A stretch of DNA of 13,955 nt from Actinomycetota bacterium (lineage in GTDB: Bacteria > Actinomycetota > Thermoleophilia > Miltoncostaeales > Miltoncostaeaceae): positions 1 through 13,955 of the forward strand of contig CANJMX010000027.1 of the NCBI GenBank assembly GCA_947475125.1, given 5' to 3'. Below, in pieces: positions 1 through 8,089 of the stretch. The notes under the pieces are model-generated. The model made no database searches and had not been told where the DNA came from. It saw only the letters and a list, made by a program, of their open reading frames with translations. Each line of letters starts with the position of its first letter. Within the stretch, counting starts at the first letter, position 1. Both the position numbers and the translations under genes were made by a program.

Positions 1-1
1 C

Positions 2-1366
2 AAGCTTGAGGAGGTCGTGCACCTCGTGGAGTGGCCGAGTGTGATCACCGGGGCCATCTCCGGCGACCACTTGCGACTCCCCGAGCGGGTCCTCGTCACT
101 GCGATGCAGAGCCATCAGCGCTACATGCCCGTCCGCGCGTCAGATGGCACCCTCATGCCCATCTTCCTTGCCGTGTCCAATGGCGACCCGGCACATGCCG
201 ACATCATCGTTCGCGGCAATGAGGGCGTGCTGGACGCGCGGCTTCAGGACGCCGCGTTCAGTTACGACCGCGACGTGGCCAGCGGACTCGACGAGCTGGA
301 CGCGCGGCTTGACGACATCGTGTTCCATGCCCGCCTCGGGACCCTGGCACAGAAGCGCGACCGTCTGGTTGCCGGCGTTGGTGATCTGGCTGAGGCCGCA
401 GGTGTGGATGGCGGTATTCGCAGCACGGCGGAGGGTGCCGCATCACTCGCGAAGGTTGATCAGGGCGCAATTCTGGTGGCCGAGTTCAGTGAGCTTCAGG
501 GATTTGCGGCGAGCCACTACGCGGGCCTGGCAGGGCGCGATGAGGCCACCTGCGTCGCCATCGCCGAGCAGTACCTGCCCGAGGGGCCCGACTCCCCGTC
601 GCCCTCCACGGCCGCGGGGGCGCTCCTCGCCCTGAGCGAGAAGGTGGACAATCTCTCCGGGGCATTCCTCATCGGCGAAATCCCCTCCGGATCGAAGGAC
701 CCATACGGACTTCGTCGTGCTGCCGCGGGGATCGTGCGCCTGGCGCTGGAGCGTGGGTGGGATCTTCTTCCTTCGCAGATCTTCCCGCCATCATTCGCCC
801 GCCTGCGATCGCAAGGTGCCGATCTGGTGCTCGACGACGACGCGGCGCTGGTCGAGCTTGAGTCGTTCATGGCCGATCGCCTCGCATACCACCTGGGGCA
901 GGAGGGCGTTGCGGGTGACGCAGTGCGTGCGGCCATCGCCGCGGGGCCCGGCGGCCTGGTCACCACGGCCTCGTGGGCGCGCGCGCTGGATGCCCGACGG
1001 GGCGACGCCGATCTGGCCCGCGCCGCCACGGCCGCAACCCGCTGTCGTCGCATCATCGCCAAGTCGGAATCGGGGCTCACAGGGTTTGTCTCGGCTGGTG
1101 ACGCCGATGAAGACGCCCTTGGGGCGGCCCTCGACGCTGCCGAGCCGGCAATTGCCGCCGCACGCGACGCGGGAGACCCTGACGCCGCCATCGCCGCCGC
1201 CGCCGCGCTGGGCGCCCCGGTCGATGTCTTCTTCGAGGCGGTCATGGTGAACGCCGAGGATCCCGCCGATCGGGATCGTCGCCACGCCCTTGTACGCAGG
1301 GCGGAGGCGGCCTACGCGGACGTCGCCGATTTCACCGTGCTGGTTACCGCGGCCGGCGGCGACTGA
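2..1366 (+). CDS. glyS: Glycyl-tRNA synthetase beta subunit, 3' part (5' end outside window)
   Basis: This is the C-terminal ~454 residues of the beta chain of the tetrameric (alpha2beta2) bacterial glycyl-tRNA synthetase, which charges tRNA-Gly in the cytosol; the beta chain mainly recognises the tRNA. The frame is open from base 2, and the codons before the first GTG (17) already read as family sequence (KLEEVVHLVEWP), so the gene is cut by the window edge, not started here. Visible family blocks are ERVLVTAMQSHQRYMPV, AEFSELQGFAASHYAG, EQYLPEGP, IPSGSKDPYGLRRAAAGI and, near the end, the anticodon-binding region FFEAVMVNAEDPADRDRR. A full family member is about 690 residues, so roughly a third is missing; glyQ is expected upstream. 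The stop TGA shares its A with the ATG of ppdK. No internal disruption is seen. Confidence 0.96.
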   Translation, partial: KLEEVVHLVEWPSVITGAISGDHLRLPERVLVTAMQSHQRYMPVRASDGTLMPIFLAVSNGDPAHADIIVRGNEGVLDARLQDAAFSYDRDVASGLDELDARLDDIVFHARLGTLAQKRDRLVAGVGDLAEAAGVDGGIRSTAEGAASLAKVDQGAILVAEFSELQGFAASHYAGLAGRDEATCVAIAEQYLPEGPDSPSPSTAAGALLALSEKVDNLSGAFLIGEIPSGSKDPYGLRRAAAGIVRLALERGWDLLPSQIFPPSFARLRSQGADLVLDDDAALVELESFMADRLAYHLGQEGVAGDAVRAAIAAGPGGLVTTASWARALDARRGDADLARAATAATRCRRIIAKSESGLTGFVSAGDADEDALGAALDAAEPAIAAARDAGDPDAAIAAAAALGAPVDVFFEAVMVNAEDPADRDRRHALVRRAEAAYADVADFTVLVTAAGGD

Positions 1367-4044
1367 TGCCGGGTGGCGTGACCAAATGGGTCTACGCCTT
1401 CAGTGAAGGGTCGCGGGATATGCGCGATCTCCTCGGTGGCAAGGGCGCGAACGTGGCCGACATGACGCGCCTGGGGCTTCCCGTGCCCCCCGGGTTCACG
1501 ATCACCACCGCCGCGTGCATGGCGTTTCTGGGCGCGGACCGGGTGCTGCCGGACGGGCTTGCGGATCAGATCGACATCCACCTCGCGGCGCTTGAGGCCA
1601 GCGCCGGAAAGCGTCTGGGCGACCCCTCCGACCCCCTCCTGGTGTCGGTGCGAAGCGGCGGGCGCGACTCGATGCCCGGGATGATGGACACGATCCTCAA
1701 TCTGGGGCTGAACGACGAAAGCGTGGAGGGGCTGGCGACCGTCACGGGGAATCCCCGATTCGCCTTCGACTCCTATCGGCGCTTCATCCAGATGTATGGC
1801 GATGTGGTGTGCGAGGTGGAGAGGCATCACTTTGAGTCCGCCCTCGACGCCCTCAAGGCCGAGCGGGGTGCGCAGTCGGACGTCGATCTGGGTGCCGATG
1901 ATCTGCGCGGGCTGTGCGACCGGTTCAAAGCCATTTTCGCGGAGCACCGCGGGGAGGCATTTCCGCAGCACCCTCGGGCGCAGTTGGATGGCGCAGTCCG
2001 AGCGGTATTTGAGAGCTGGGAGAACCGCCGGGCGTACGACTACCGACGTCATCACGGGATCCCCCACGACCTGGGTACGGCGGTCAACGTGCAGCGGATG
2101 GTGTTTGGGAACACCGGTGAGCGGTCCGGAACCGGTGTGGCCTTCACGCGCAACAACACGACGGGCGAGGGGGGGCGTCCATTCGGCGACTTCCTGATGA
2201 ATGCGCAGGGCGAGGACGTGGTGGCGGGCATCCGCACACCCCACCCCCTCGAGGAACTCAAGGCGATCCTCCCCGACGCGTTCACCGAACTGCTGGACAC
2301 CATGGCGCTGCTTGAGCGCACGTACGGCGATATGCAGGACGTGGAGTTCACCATTGAGGATGGGCGCCTATACATGCTGCAGACGCGCAATGGCAAGCGG
2401 GGTGCGCTGGCAATGGTGCGGATCGCATGCGATCTCGTTGACGAGGGGCTTGTGACCGAGGACGACGCCCTGGCGCGACTCATCGCTCCTGCGCAGATCC
2501 CGCAACTGCTCCTCCCTCAACTCGACGCCCGGGGCGTACGCATATCGGGGCTCGTTCCCCTCGCGATGGGCGTCAACGCATCACCGGGGGCGGCCACCGG
2601 CGCGATCGTGCTCACAGCTGATGAGGCGGAGCGGCGCGGCGCGGCAGGCGAGAAGGTCATTCTTGTGCGCGATGAGACGACGCCTGACGACCTGCACGGA
2701 ATGATTGCGGCACAGGGCATCGTCACCGCACGCGGCGGCAAGACGAGCCACGCTGCCGTGGTGGCCGTGGGGATGGGATGCCCTGCGGTGTGCGGGGTGT
2801 CTGCGCTGCGGTTTGATGGCGAGGCCATTTCGATCGGCGGCACGGTGTTCGCTCCAGGGGACATCATCACCATCGACGGCACCGGGGGCGGCGTGTATGC
2901 CGGGGCGGCGCCGGTGACCGATCCCGACCCCCGAAACCCGTACCTCATGCGGGTGCTCGACTGGGCCGACCGTGTGCGCGTGCTCACGGTGCGCACGAAT
3001 GCCGACACCCCGGAGGATGCCCGCCGGGCCCGTGAGTTCGGTGCCGAGGGCATCGGCCTGTGCCGCACGGAGCACATGTTCTTCAGCGACGACCGCCTGC
3101 CGCTGGTGCAGGCGATGATCCTGAGCGAGGACGACGACGAGCGTGGGCGCCTGCTCGCACTCCTGCGACCATTTCAGGTGGATGACTTCACCGGCCTGTT
3201 CCGCGAGATGCGGGGCCTGCCGGTCACCATCCGCCTTCTCGACCCGCCGCTCCACGAGTTTCTCCCCGGCCTGCTCGAGTTGTCGCTGCAGGCGGCGGAG
3301 GACGTACGAAGTGGGGTACGCAACCCGGAGGTGATCGCGCAGTTGGCGCGCGCGAAGGATTTGCACGAGGTCAACCCGATGTTGGGAACCCGGGGGGTGC
3401 GCCTTGGGCTTGAGTTCCCCGAGATTCTGCGCATGCAGGCGGGGGCCATCATGGAGGCGGCGGTCGCGGTGCGCGACGAAACCGGCGAGGCACCACTGGT
3501 GGAGATCATGATTCCACTGGTTGCGTACGAAGAGGAACTCCACCGCGCCCGCGCGATCGTCGTTGCCGAGGTCGAGCTGGTGCTGGCGATGAGCGAAGGC
3601 CCTCGCGTGGAATACCGGGTGGGAACGATGATCGAACTGCCCCGGGCCGCCCTGACGGCGGGCACGATCGCCCGCGAGGCCGAGTTCTTCTCGTTTGGCA
3701 CCAATGACCTCACACAGACCACTCTGGGCTTTTCGCGGGATGACGCCGAGAAGGGCTTCCTTGGCATGTACCTGCGGGAGAACCTGCTTACCTCGAATCC
3801 GTTCGAGACCCTCGACGTGGATGGCGTGGGCCGGCTCATCCGGATCGCCGCAGCCGACGCACGGCCCATTCGGCCCGACATCAAGTTGGGCATCTGCGGC
3901 GAGCACGGCGGCGACCCCGCATCGATCGAGTTCTGTCATGGCGTGGGCCTCGATTACGTGTCGTGCTCACCGTTCCGCGTGCAGGTGGCCCGTATTGCCG
4001 CCGGTCAGGCGGCGCTACGCGGTGCCCACGGAGCCGCTGCCTAA
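1366..4044 (+). CDS. ppdK: Pyruvate, phosphate dikinase
   Basis: An 892-residue cytosolic enzyme interconverting pyruvate + ATP + Pi and PEP + AMP + PPi. The three-domain layout is complete: an N-terminal ATP-grasp domain (GGKGANVADMTRLGLPVPPG near residue 25; VSVRSGGRDSMPGMMDT near 97), a central swivelling phosphohistidine domain (RGGKTSHAAVV, catalytic His462) and a C-terminal TIM-barrel PEP/pyruvate domain (GIGLCRTEHMFF, FFSFGTNDLTQTTLGFSR, GICGEHGG with catalytic Cys844). The Thr460-Ser461-His462 triad includes the Thr that regulatory proteins phosphorylate in other PPDKs. The residue after AVVA is Val, where the usual signature has Arg or Gly. Start: the ATG at 1366 overlaps the glyS stop (TGATG); a GTG at 1378 (VTKWVYAF) is an alternative and lies closer to where family alignment begins. 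Length is normal (~870-900). Malic enzyme is encoded elsewhere in the window, so both can feed the PEP/pyruvate node. Confidence 0.97.
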   Translation: MPGGVTKWVYAFSEGSRDMRDLLGGKGANVADMTRLGLPVPPGFTITTAACMAFLGADRVLPDGLADQIDIHLAALEASAGKRLGDPSDPLLVSVRSGGRDSMPGMMDTILNLGLNDESVEGLATVTGNPRFAFDSYRRFIQMYGDVVCEVERHHFESALDALKAERGAQSDVDLGADDLRGLCDRFKAIFAEHRGEAFPQHPRAQLDGAVRAVFESWENRRAYDYRRHHGIPHDLGTAVNVQRMVFGNTGERSGTGVAFTRNNTTGEGGRPFGDFLMNAQGEDVVAGIRTPHPLEELKAILPDAFTELLDTMALLERTYGDMQDVEFTIEDGRLYMLQTRNGKRGALAMVRIACDLVDEGLVTEDDALARLIAPAQIPQLLLPQLDARGVRISGLVPLAMGVNASPGAATGAIVLTADEAERRGAAGEKVILVRDETTPDDLHGMIAAQGIVTARGGKTSHAAVVAVGMGCPAVCGVSALRFDGEAISIGGTVFAPGDIITIDGTGGGVYAGAAPVTDPDPRNPYLMRVLDWADRVRVLTVRTNADTPEDARRAREFGAEGIGLCRTEHMFFSDDRLPLVQAMILSEDDDERGRLLALLRPFQVDDFTGLFREMRGLPVTIRLLDPPLHEFLPGLLELSLQAAEDVRSGVRNPEVIAQLARAKDLHEVNPMLGTRGVRLGLEFPEILRMQAGAIMEAAVAVRDETGEAPLVEIMIPLVAYEEELHRARAIVVAEVELVLAMSEGPRVEYRVGTMIELPRAALTAGTIAREAEFFSFGTNDLTQTTLGFSRDDAEKGFLGMYLRENLLTSNPFETLDVDGVGRLIRIAAADARPIRPDIKLGICGEHGGDPASIEFCHGVGLDYVSCSPFRVQVARIAAGQAALRGAHGAAA

Positions 4045-4067
4045 CCACACCCACCCATGCGGGGGCG

Positions 4068-4883
4068 GTGTACGATTACCGCTCGCGCATCGCGACCCCG
4101 GAGGACCGCGTCATCGCCACTGAGGAGCGTTACCGCCTCGGCAGCCTGGGAGATCTGATCGAGTTGATCGTCGACGGCTGGCAGGTGGATCGCCTGCATT
4201 ACGCCGAGGACTCGGCGCTCGACGACTCACATGCGTCGGTTCCCGCAGCATTTATCGAGCTCACCCGTGCAGATCAGGGCCGGTACGGGATCTACATCCC
4301 TGACGACGGCAAGGCGTTCTCACACCGTGCGCTCATCTCACTGTTCCGCGAGTGCCCCCACATCTGGAAGCACCGGTCCGCCGACCGCATCCACCAGATG
4401 GCACAGGACTCACCGATGGCCAATCCAAATGAGCAGGATCATTGGAGCGAGGTCGTGGAGCCGTTCCCGGGCGCCGTCATCTTCAGTCCCGGCACGCTGC
4501 GCGGGGTGGTGGCCATCGACCAGACCGATTCGGTCGGTGAAGTCACTGTCGCGCTCACGGTGCTCGAGCGTTATCACGATGGCGCCCGGCTGCGGTTCAT
4601 GATCCAGACCGGGGAGTCACGCAAGCGAAAGCATCTCAACCTGGTGAGCCTCGAGATCACTGATGATCACGGTCGCAGTTACCGCACGGCCATCATCGAC
4701 GCCTCACGCGACGGCAATCGGGTTGAGGGGGCGGTTGCACTCGGGCCCGCAATTCCCCGGGATGCCTCAAATCTCACGGTTCGTATCGCCGGGGTGGGCG
4801 ACCCGCGGAAGGCCGACGAGGCCGCACAGGGCCCGTGGTCGTTCCCCATCCAGCTGTCGCAGGCCGTCCCCCAGCCCGCCTGA
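4068..4883 (+). CDS. Unrecognised 271-aa protein between ppdK and dgt
   Basis: I do not recognise this family. The frame is open from 3963, inside ppdK, but the upstream residues are Arg/Pro/Gly-rich shadow sequence. The best start is the GTG at 4068, giving VYDYRSRIATPEDRV, 23 nt after the ppdK stop; the next ATG (4399) would remove over 100 residues. No signal peptide or membrane helix is evident. The N-terminal half (to ~120) is mixed alpha/beta and acidic (GSLGDLIELIVDGWQVDRL; ADQGRYGIYIPDDGKAFSH). The C-terminal ~140 residues alternate hydrophobic and polar residues like a beta-sandwich (GTLRGVVAIDQ, VTVALTVLERYHDGARLRF, LVSLEITDDHGRSYRT, LTVRIAGVGD). It ends one base before the dgt start, so the two are probably coupled. 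Codon use matches its neighbours. That it is a real gene is well supported; its function is unknown. Confidence 0.82.
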   Translation: MYDYRSRIATPEDRVIATEERYRLGSLGDLIELIVDGWQVDRLHYAEDSALDDSHASVPAAFIELTRADQGRYGIYIPDDGKAFSHRALISLFRECPHIWKHRSADRIHQMAQDSPMANPNEQDHWSEVVEPFPGAVIFSPGTLRGVVAIDQTDSVGEVTVALTVLERYHDGARLRFMIQTGESRKRKHLNLVSLEITDDHGRSYRTAIIDASRDGNRVEGAVALGPAIPRDASNLTVRIAGVGDPRKADEAAQGPWSFPIQLSQAVPQPA

Positions 4884-4884
4884 G

Positions 4885-5853
4885 GTGAGGGAACCCCCAC
4901 TCGACCCCCGGGCCGCACGTGCGATGGACTCGACCCGACGCGTGGCAGAGGATCCGTGCCCGCTCCGCACCGCATTTCAGCGCGACCGCGACCGCGTCAT
5001 TCACACCAAGGCCTTCCGGCGTCTCAAGCACAAGACCCAGGTCTTCATCTCGCCCGAGGGTGATCACTACCGCACGCGCCTCACCCACACGCTTGAGGTG
5101 TCTGCGATCGGTCGCACGGTCGCACGGGCGATGGGGCTGAATGAGGATCTGGTCGAGGCCATCACCATGGGTCACGACCTCGGCCATGCGCCATTCGGTC
5201 ATGCGGGGGAGCACGCCCTCGACGACATCCTGCGCGACGAGTACGGGCGCCGGTTTCTGCACAACGAGCAGAGCGTGCGGGTGGTGGAGGTGCTCGAGCG
5301 CGATGGGCGCGGCCTCAACCTCACCGACCAGGTGCGCGACGGTATCCGCAACCACACGGGGGAGGGTCTGCCCGCAACCCTCGAGGGCCAGATCGTGCGC
5401 CTGGTCGATCGCATTGCCTACGTCAACCACGACATCGACGACGCCACCCGGGCGGGGATCATTACCGAGGATGACTTGCCGGCTGCCGAGATCGCTGTGC
5501 TCGGCGGCAGTACGTCCCAGCGCATCACGCGCTTGGTCACCGACATCGTCGACGCCTCGGGCGATGGCCCCGTCATTGTTCAGAGCGACGAGGTGGGGGA
5601 GGCGTTCAGGTCGCTGCGTTCCTACATGTTCGCCGAGGTGTACCTCGCGGCCCCGGCATCAGACGAATCCCGGCGTGCCCGCTACGTGGTGCAGTCGCTG
5701 TTCAGGGCCTACCTCGACGACCCATCGCTGCTGCCGCCCGCAGGGGACCCCGACCCAGTCACCCGCGCCACCGATTTTGTGTCGGGAATGACCGATCGCT
5801 ACGCGCTCCGTGCGTACCGCGAGATGTTCATTCCGCACGACGGCCCGCTCTGA
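4885..5853 (+). CDS. dgt: dGTPase-like HD-domain triphosphohydrolase
   Basis: A 322-residue HD-superfamily protein of the deoxyguanosinetriphosphate triphosphohydrolase-like group, which splits dNTPs (typically dGTP) to the nucleoside and tripolyphosphate and tunes dNTP pools. Family blocks: LRTAFQRDRDRVIHTKAFRR, LKHKTQVF, EGDHYRTRLTHTLEV, MGHDLGHAPFGHAGEHAL, FLHNEQSVRVVE and RLVDRIAYVNHDIDDATRAG. The metal ligands are all present: His68, His97-Asp98 and Asp175. Start: the frame runs up to 4663 but that part overlaps the previous gene and reads as shadow. The GTG at 4885 gives VREPPLDPRAARAMDSTRR, equivalent to the conserved N-terminal segment just before the QRDRDR block in relatives. There is no good Shine-Dalgarno, but only one base separates it from the upstream stop, so coupling is likely. 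The ATG at 4924 would cut into conserved sequence. Its stop overlaps the dnaG start. Confidence 0.93.
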   Translation: MREPPLDPRAARAMDSTRRVAEDPCPLRTAFQRDRDRVIHTKAFRRLKHKTQVFISPEGDHYRTRLTHTLEVSAIGRTVARAMGLNEDLVEAITMGHDLGHAPFGHAGEHALDDILRDEYGRRFLHNEQSVRVVEVLERDGRGLNLTDQVRDGIRNHTGEGLPATLEGQIVRLVDRIAYVNHDIDDATRAGIITEDDLPAAEIAVLGGSTSQRITRLVTDIVDASGDGPVIVQSDEVGEAFRSLRSYMFAEVYLAAPASDESRRARYVVQSLFRAYLDDPSLLPPAGDPDPVTRATDFVSGMTDRYALRAYREMFIPHDGPL

Positions 5854-7589
5854 TGCCACGGATTCACGACGCGTGTATCGACGAGGTGCGCCAGTCCGCC
5901 GACCTCGTGGAGCTTGTGCGGGGCCAGGTGCAACTGGCACGGCGCGGTGGCAGATGGTGGGGCAGATGCCCATTTCACGACGAGCGCACGCCGTCGTTCT
6001 GCCTCATCCCGCCGGAGAACCGCACGTACTACTGCTACGGCTGTGGAGCCACGGGCGATTCCTTCGACTGGATGCAGCAACGCGAGGGCGCCGGGTCATT
6101 CATGGAGGCGGTCGAACAGCTGGCCGACCGCTTCGGGGTGGAACTGAAGTACGACCAGGTCTCTCCCGAGGAGGAGGCCCGTCGCCGGGAATCTGAGCGG
6201 GTTCGCGAACTGCTCGAACGCGCGTGCGGCTTTTATGAGGCGATGCTCTGGAAGTCGCCCGAGGCCGAGCCTGCCCGTGAGTACCTCCTGGGCCGGGGAT
6301 TTCCGGAGGAGCTGATCCGCAGGTTCCGTGTGGGCTGGGCACCATCATCGGGTACCGCATTGGCCGGCCGGGCGATTCAGGAGGGCTTCTCCCGGCAGCA
6401 ACTTGAGTCAGCGGGCCTGGCGCGGCTGCGTGGGGGCACGGCGAATGACTTTTTCACCGGGCGGATCACCTTCCCGATCTGCGACGCACGGGGGAGGGTG
6501 CAGGGATTCGGTGCGCGCACCATGGATCCGAACGAGCGCGCGAAGTACGTGAACAGCGCCGAGCGCGACGGCTTTCATAAACGCGAGTTGCTGTTCGGGC
6601 TCGACTTGGCGCGGCAGTCGGCCGCCAAGGCCGGCTTTGCGGTGGTGAGCGAGGGCTATACCGACGTGATGGGCCTGCATATGGCGGGCATCGAGGGCGC
6701 GGTGGCCTGCATGGGTACGGCCCTCACCGCTGCGCAGTTACGACTCCTGGCCCGGGTGGCCTCAGAGGTGCGCTTGTGCTTTGACGCGGACCAGGCGGGG
6801 GAGCAGGCGGCACGCCGCACCATTGAGGCCGCCAAGGGGATTCCCCTGCGGCTCGGGGTGGTGGCGCTGCCACCCGGTTCGGACCCCGGCGAGTTGGCGG
6901 GCACGCCAGGTGGGCTCGGCGTGCTGGCAACAGCGGTCGCGGATGCCGATCCCCTCATTCCGTGGCTCGTGGACCGTCGGATCGCGCGCACGCCCGACAA
7001 CCCAGCCGATCGGGAACGGACGCTTGCCGAACTCGGCGCCCTGCTGGAGGGCATGCCCGAGTCTCCCGACAAGGACGAAGCGCTACGGCGGGTGACCTCG
7101 CTCGGGGTGTCCCCGGCGCTGCTCGATCGCTTCGTGCGACGGGCTCAGGCCACGGGAGGGAGCTCGAAGCGATCAGCCGCCACCCCGAACGCACCCCACC
7201 CTGCCGCGCTCGAGGCACCCTCATTGGACGAAGCCCGCGAGCGCAGCCTGCTGGCGCTTGCGCTTGCGGTGCCGGATGTGGGCCGGGCGCTGCTGTCGGG
7301 AATGCAGGCGGATCACCTGGGGTCGCCGGCTCATCGTGATGCGCTTCGCCTCATCGTGGACGGCGCCAGCGAGTGGCCGGAGGTCCTTCGCCCCCTCGAG
7401 GCTGCCCTGCGCGCTGAGGCCGCCGACGGCGGCAGCGAGGCCCGGTTGCGCGACGCCTACTACCGGGTTGAGAAGCGGGCTCTGGAGGACGCGATGGGGG
7501 CTGCACGTACCGCCGGGGACGACGCGGAGTACCTCCGCCTGCAATCAATGATCAAGCGCCTTGAGGTGGTGCTGCGGGGCGAGGGTTAG
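5853..7589 (+). CDS. dnaG: DNA primase DnaG
   Basis: A 578-residue bacterial primase that lays RNA primers at the replication fork. The N-terminal CHC2 zinc-binding domain has Cys39, His42, Cys61 and Cys64 (GRCPFHDERTPSF; YYCYGCGATGD). The catalytic core follows (FPICDARGRVQGFGART; KYVNSAERDGFHKRELLFGL), then the TOPRIM fold with the metal-binding acids Glu267 (VVSEGYTDV) and Asp311/Asp313 (CFDADQAGEQAA). These positions match E. coli numbering within two residues. The C-terminal helicase-binding region, from ~430, is preceded by a Ser/Ala/Pro-rich linker and is poorly conserved, as is usual. The ATG overlaps the dgt stop (TGATG), indicating translational coupling. The TAG stop interleaves with the TAA of the opposing gene. 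In many bacteria rpoD follows dnaG; here it does not. Confidence 0.97.
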   Translation: MPRIHDACIDEVRQSADLVELVRGQVQLARRGGRWWGRCPFHDERTPSFCLIPPENRTYYCYGCGATGDSFDWMQQREGAGSFMEAVEQLADRFGVELKYDQVSPEEEARRRESERVRELLERACGFYEAMLWKSPEAEPAREYLLGRGFPEELIRRFRVGWAPSSGTALAGRAIQEGFSRQQLESAGLARLRGGTANDFFTGRITFPICDARGRVQGFGARTMDPNERAKYVNSAERDGFHKRELLFGLDLARQSAAKAGFAVVSEGYTDVMGLHMAGIEGAVACMGTALTAAQLRLLARVASEVRLCFDADQAGEQAARRTIEAAKGIPLRLGVVALPPGSDPGELAGTPGGLGVLATAVADADPLIPWLVDRRIARTPDNPADRERTLAELGALLEGMPESPDKDEALRRVTSLGVSPALLDRFVRRAQATGGSSKRSAATPNAPHPAALEAPSLDEARERSLLALALAVPDVGRALLSGMQADHLGSPAHRDALRLIVDGASEWPEVLRPLEAALRAEAADGGSEARLRDAYYRVEKRALEDAMGAARTAGDDAEYLRLQSMIKRLEVVLRGEG

Positions 7590-8065
7590 GCGGGCGCCAT
7601 CACGCCGCATGCAGTGGCGCGCACGGTGCCCGATGGTCCGGTGAGGCGCACTGATGCGGTTACCGGGTAGCCGTCAGCCGATTCGGGCCTGCGGTTCGGG
7701 GGGCCGATCCACACGATCGATGGGGCCCGTCCCAGCATCTCTGCGCGGGATGCCCACACGAGCACGCGGGCAAGTGCAAGTGCTCCGGGGCTCACTGCTC
7801 CCGGGCGGCGCCGATGGCTCACATACGCGTCGTGCGCGGCGACACAGGCCACGAGCGTGAGGGCGTCGGCAGGGTCGGCGGGCAGAAGGGCCACCTCTTC
7901 CAGCACGAGCGTCGGTTCACGACCGTCGTCGTCCGCGGGCCGGAGCGCTGGTGTCAGCTCCCGCAGGCGCATTGCAACCGCCATGCCGATTGCCCGACCG
8001 CCGGCTGCCAGGTCGGGGTCGAGATCTCCCACGGGGTCCGCGCCGGACGGATGTATCACCGGCAC
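7586..8065 (-). CDS. Unrecognised 159-aa Ala/Pro-rich protein
   Basis: No family recognised. Reading leftward, the GTG at 8065 gives VPVIHPSGADPVGDL; a GTG two codons on (8059) and later starts are possible, and none has a strong ribosome binding site. Third codon positions are mostly G or C and the amino-acid mix is protein-like (LVLEEVALLPADP, VLVWASRAEMLG, SIVWIGPPNRR, YPVTASVRLTGPSGTVRA), which favours this strand over the opposing frames, whose translations are Arg/His/Gly-rich. No signal peptide or clear membrane helix. It lies 24 bases after the stop of the 55-aa membrane protein and in the same frame, so the two probably share a transcript. Its TAA overlaps the dnaG TAG tail to tail. 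The N-terminal boundary is uncertain. Confidence 0.68.
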   Translation of the reverse strand: MPVIHPSGADPVGDLDPDLAAGGRAIGMAVAMRLRELTPALRPADDDGREPTLVLEEVALLPADPADALTLVACVAAHDAYVSHRRRPGAVSPGALALARVLVWASRAEMLGRAPSIVWIGPPNRRPESADGYPVTASVRLTGPSGTVRATACGVMAPA

Positions 8066-8089
8066 GGCGCAGACCCCGCAGCAGTCCGT

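Noticed and set aside
2581..3939. 452-codon open frame on the minus strand across ppdK
   Set aside because: It lies wholly opposite a fully conserved ppdK, its product is His/Arg/Gln/Gly-rich without domains, and long antisense frames are expected in high-GC genes.
3963..4067. Extended N-terminus of the 271-aa protein inside ppdK
   Set aside because: The added residues are out-of-frame ppdK (Arg/Gly/Pro-rich); GTG 4068 gives a clean start after the ppdK stop.
4071..4076. TACGAT as a -10 element for the 271-aa gene
   Set aside because: It lies after the chosen GTG, and no in-frame start codon occurs 6-10 bases downstream, so it is probably coding.
4663..4884. Extended N-terminus of the dGTPase inside the upstream gene
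   Set aside because: The segment reads as shadow sequence; conserved dGTPase sequence begins just after GTG 4885.
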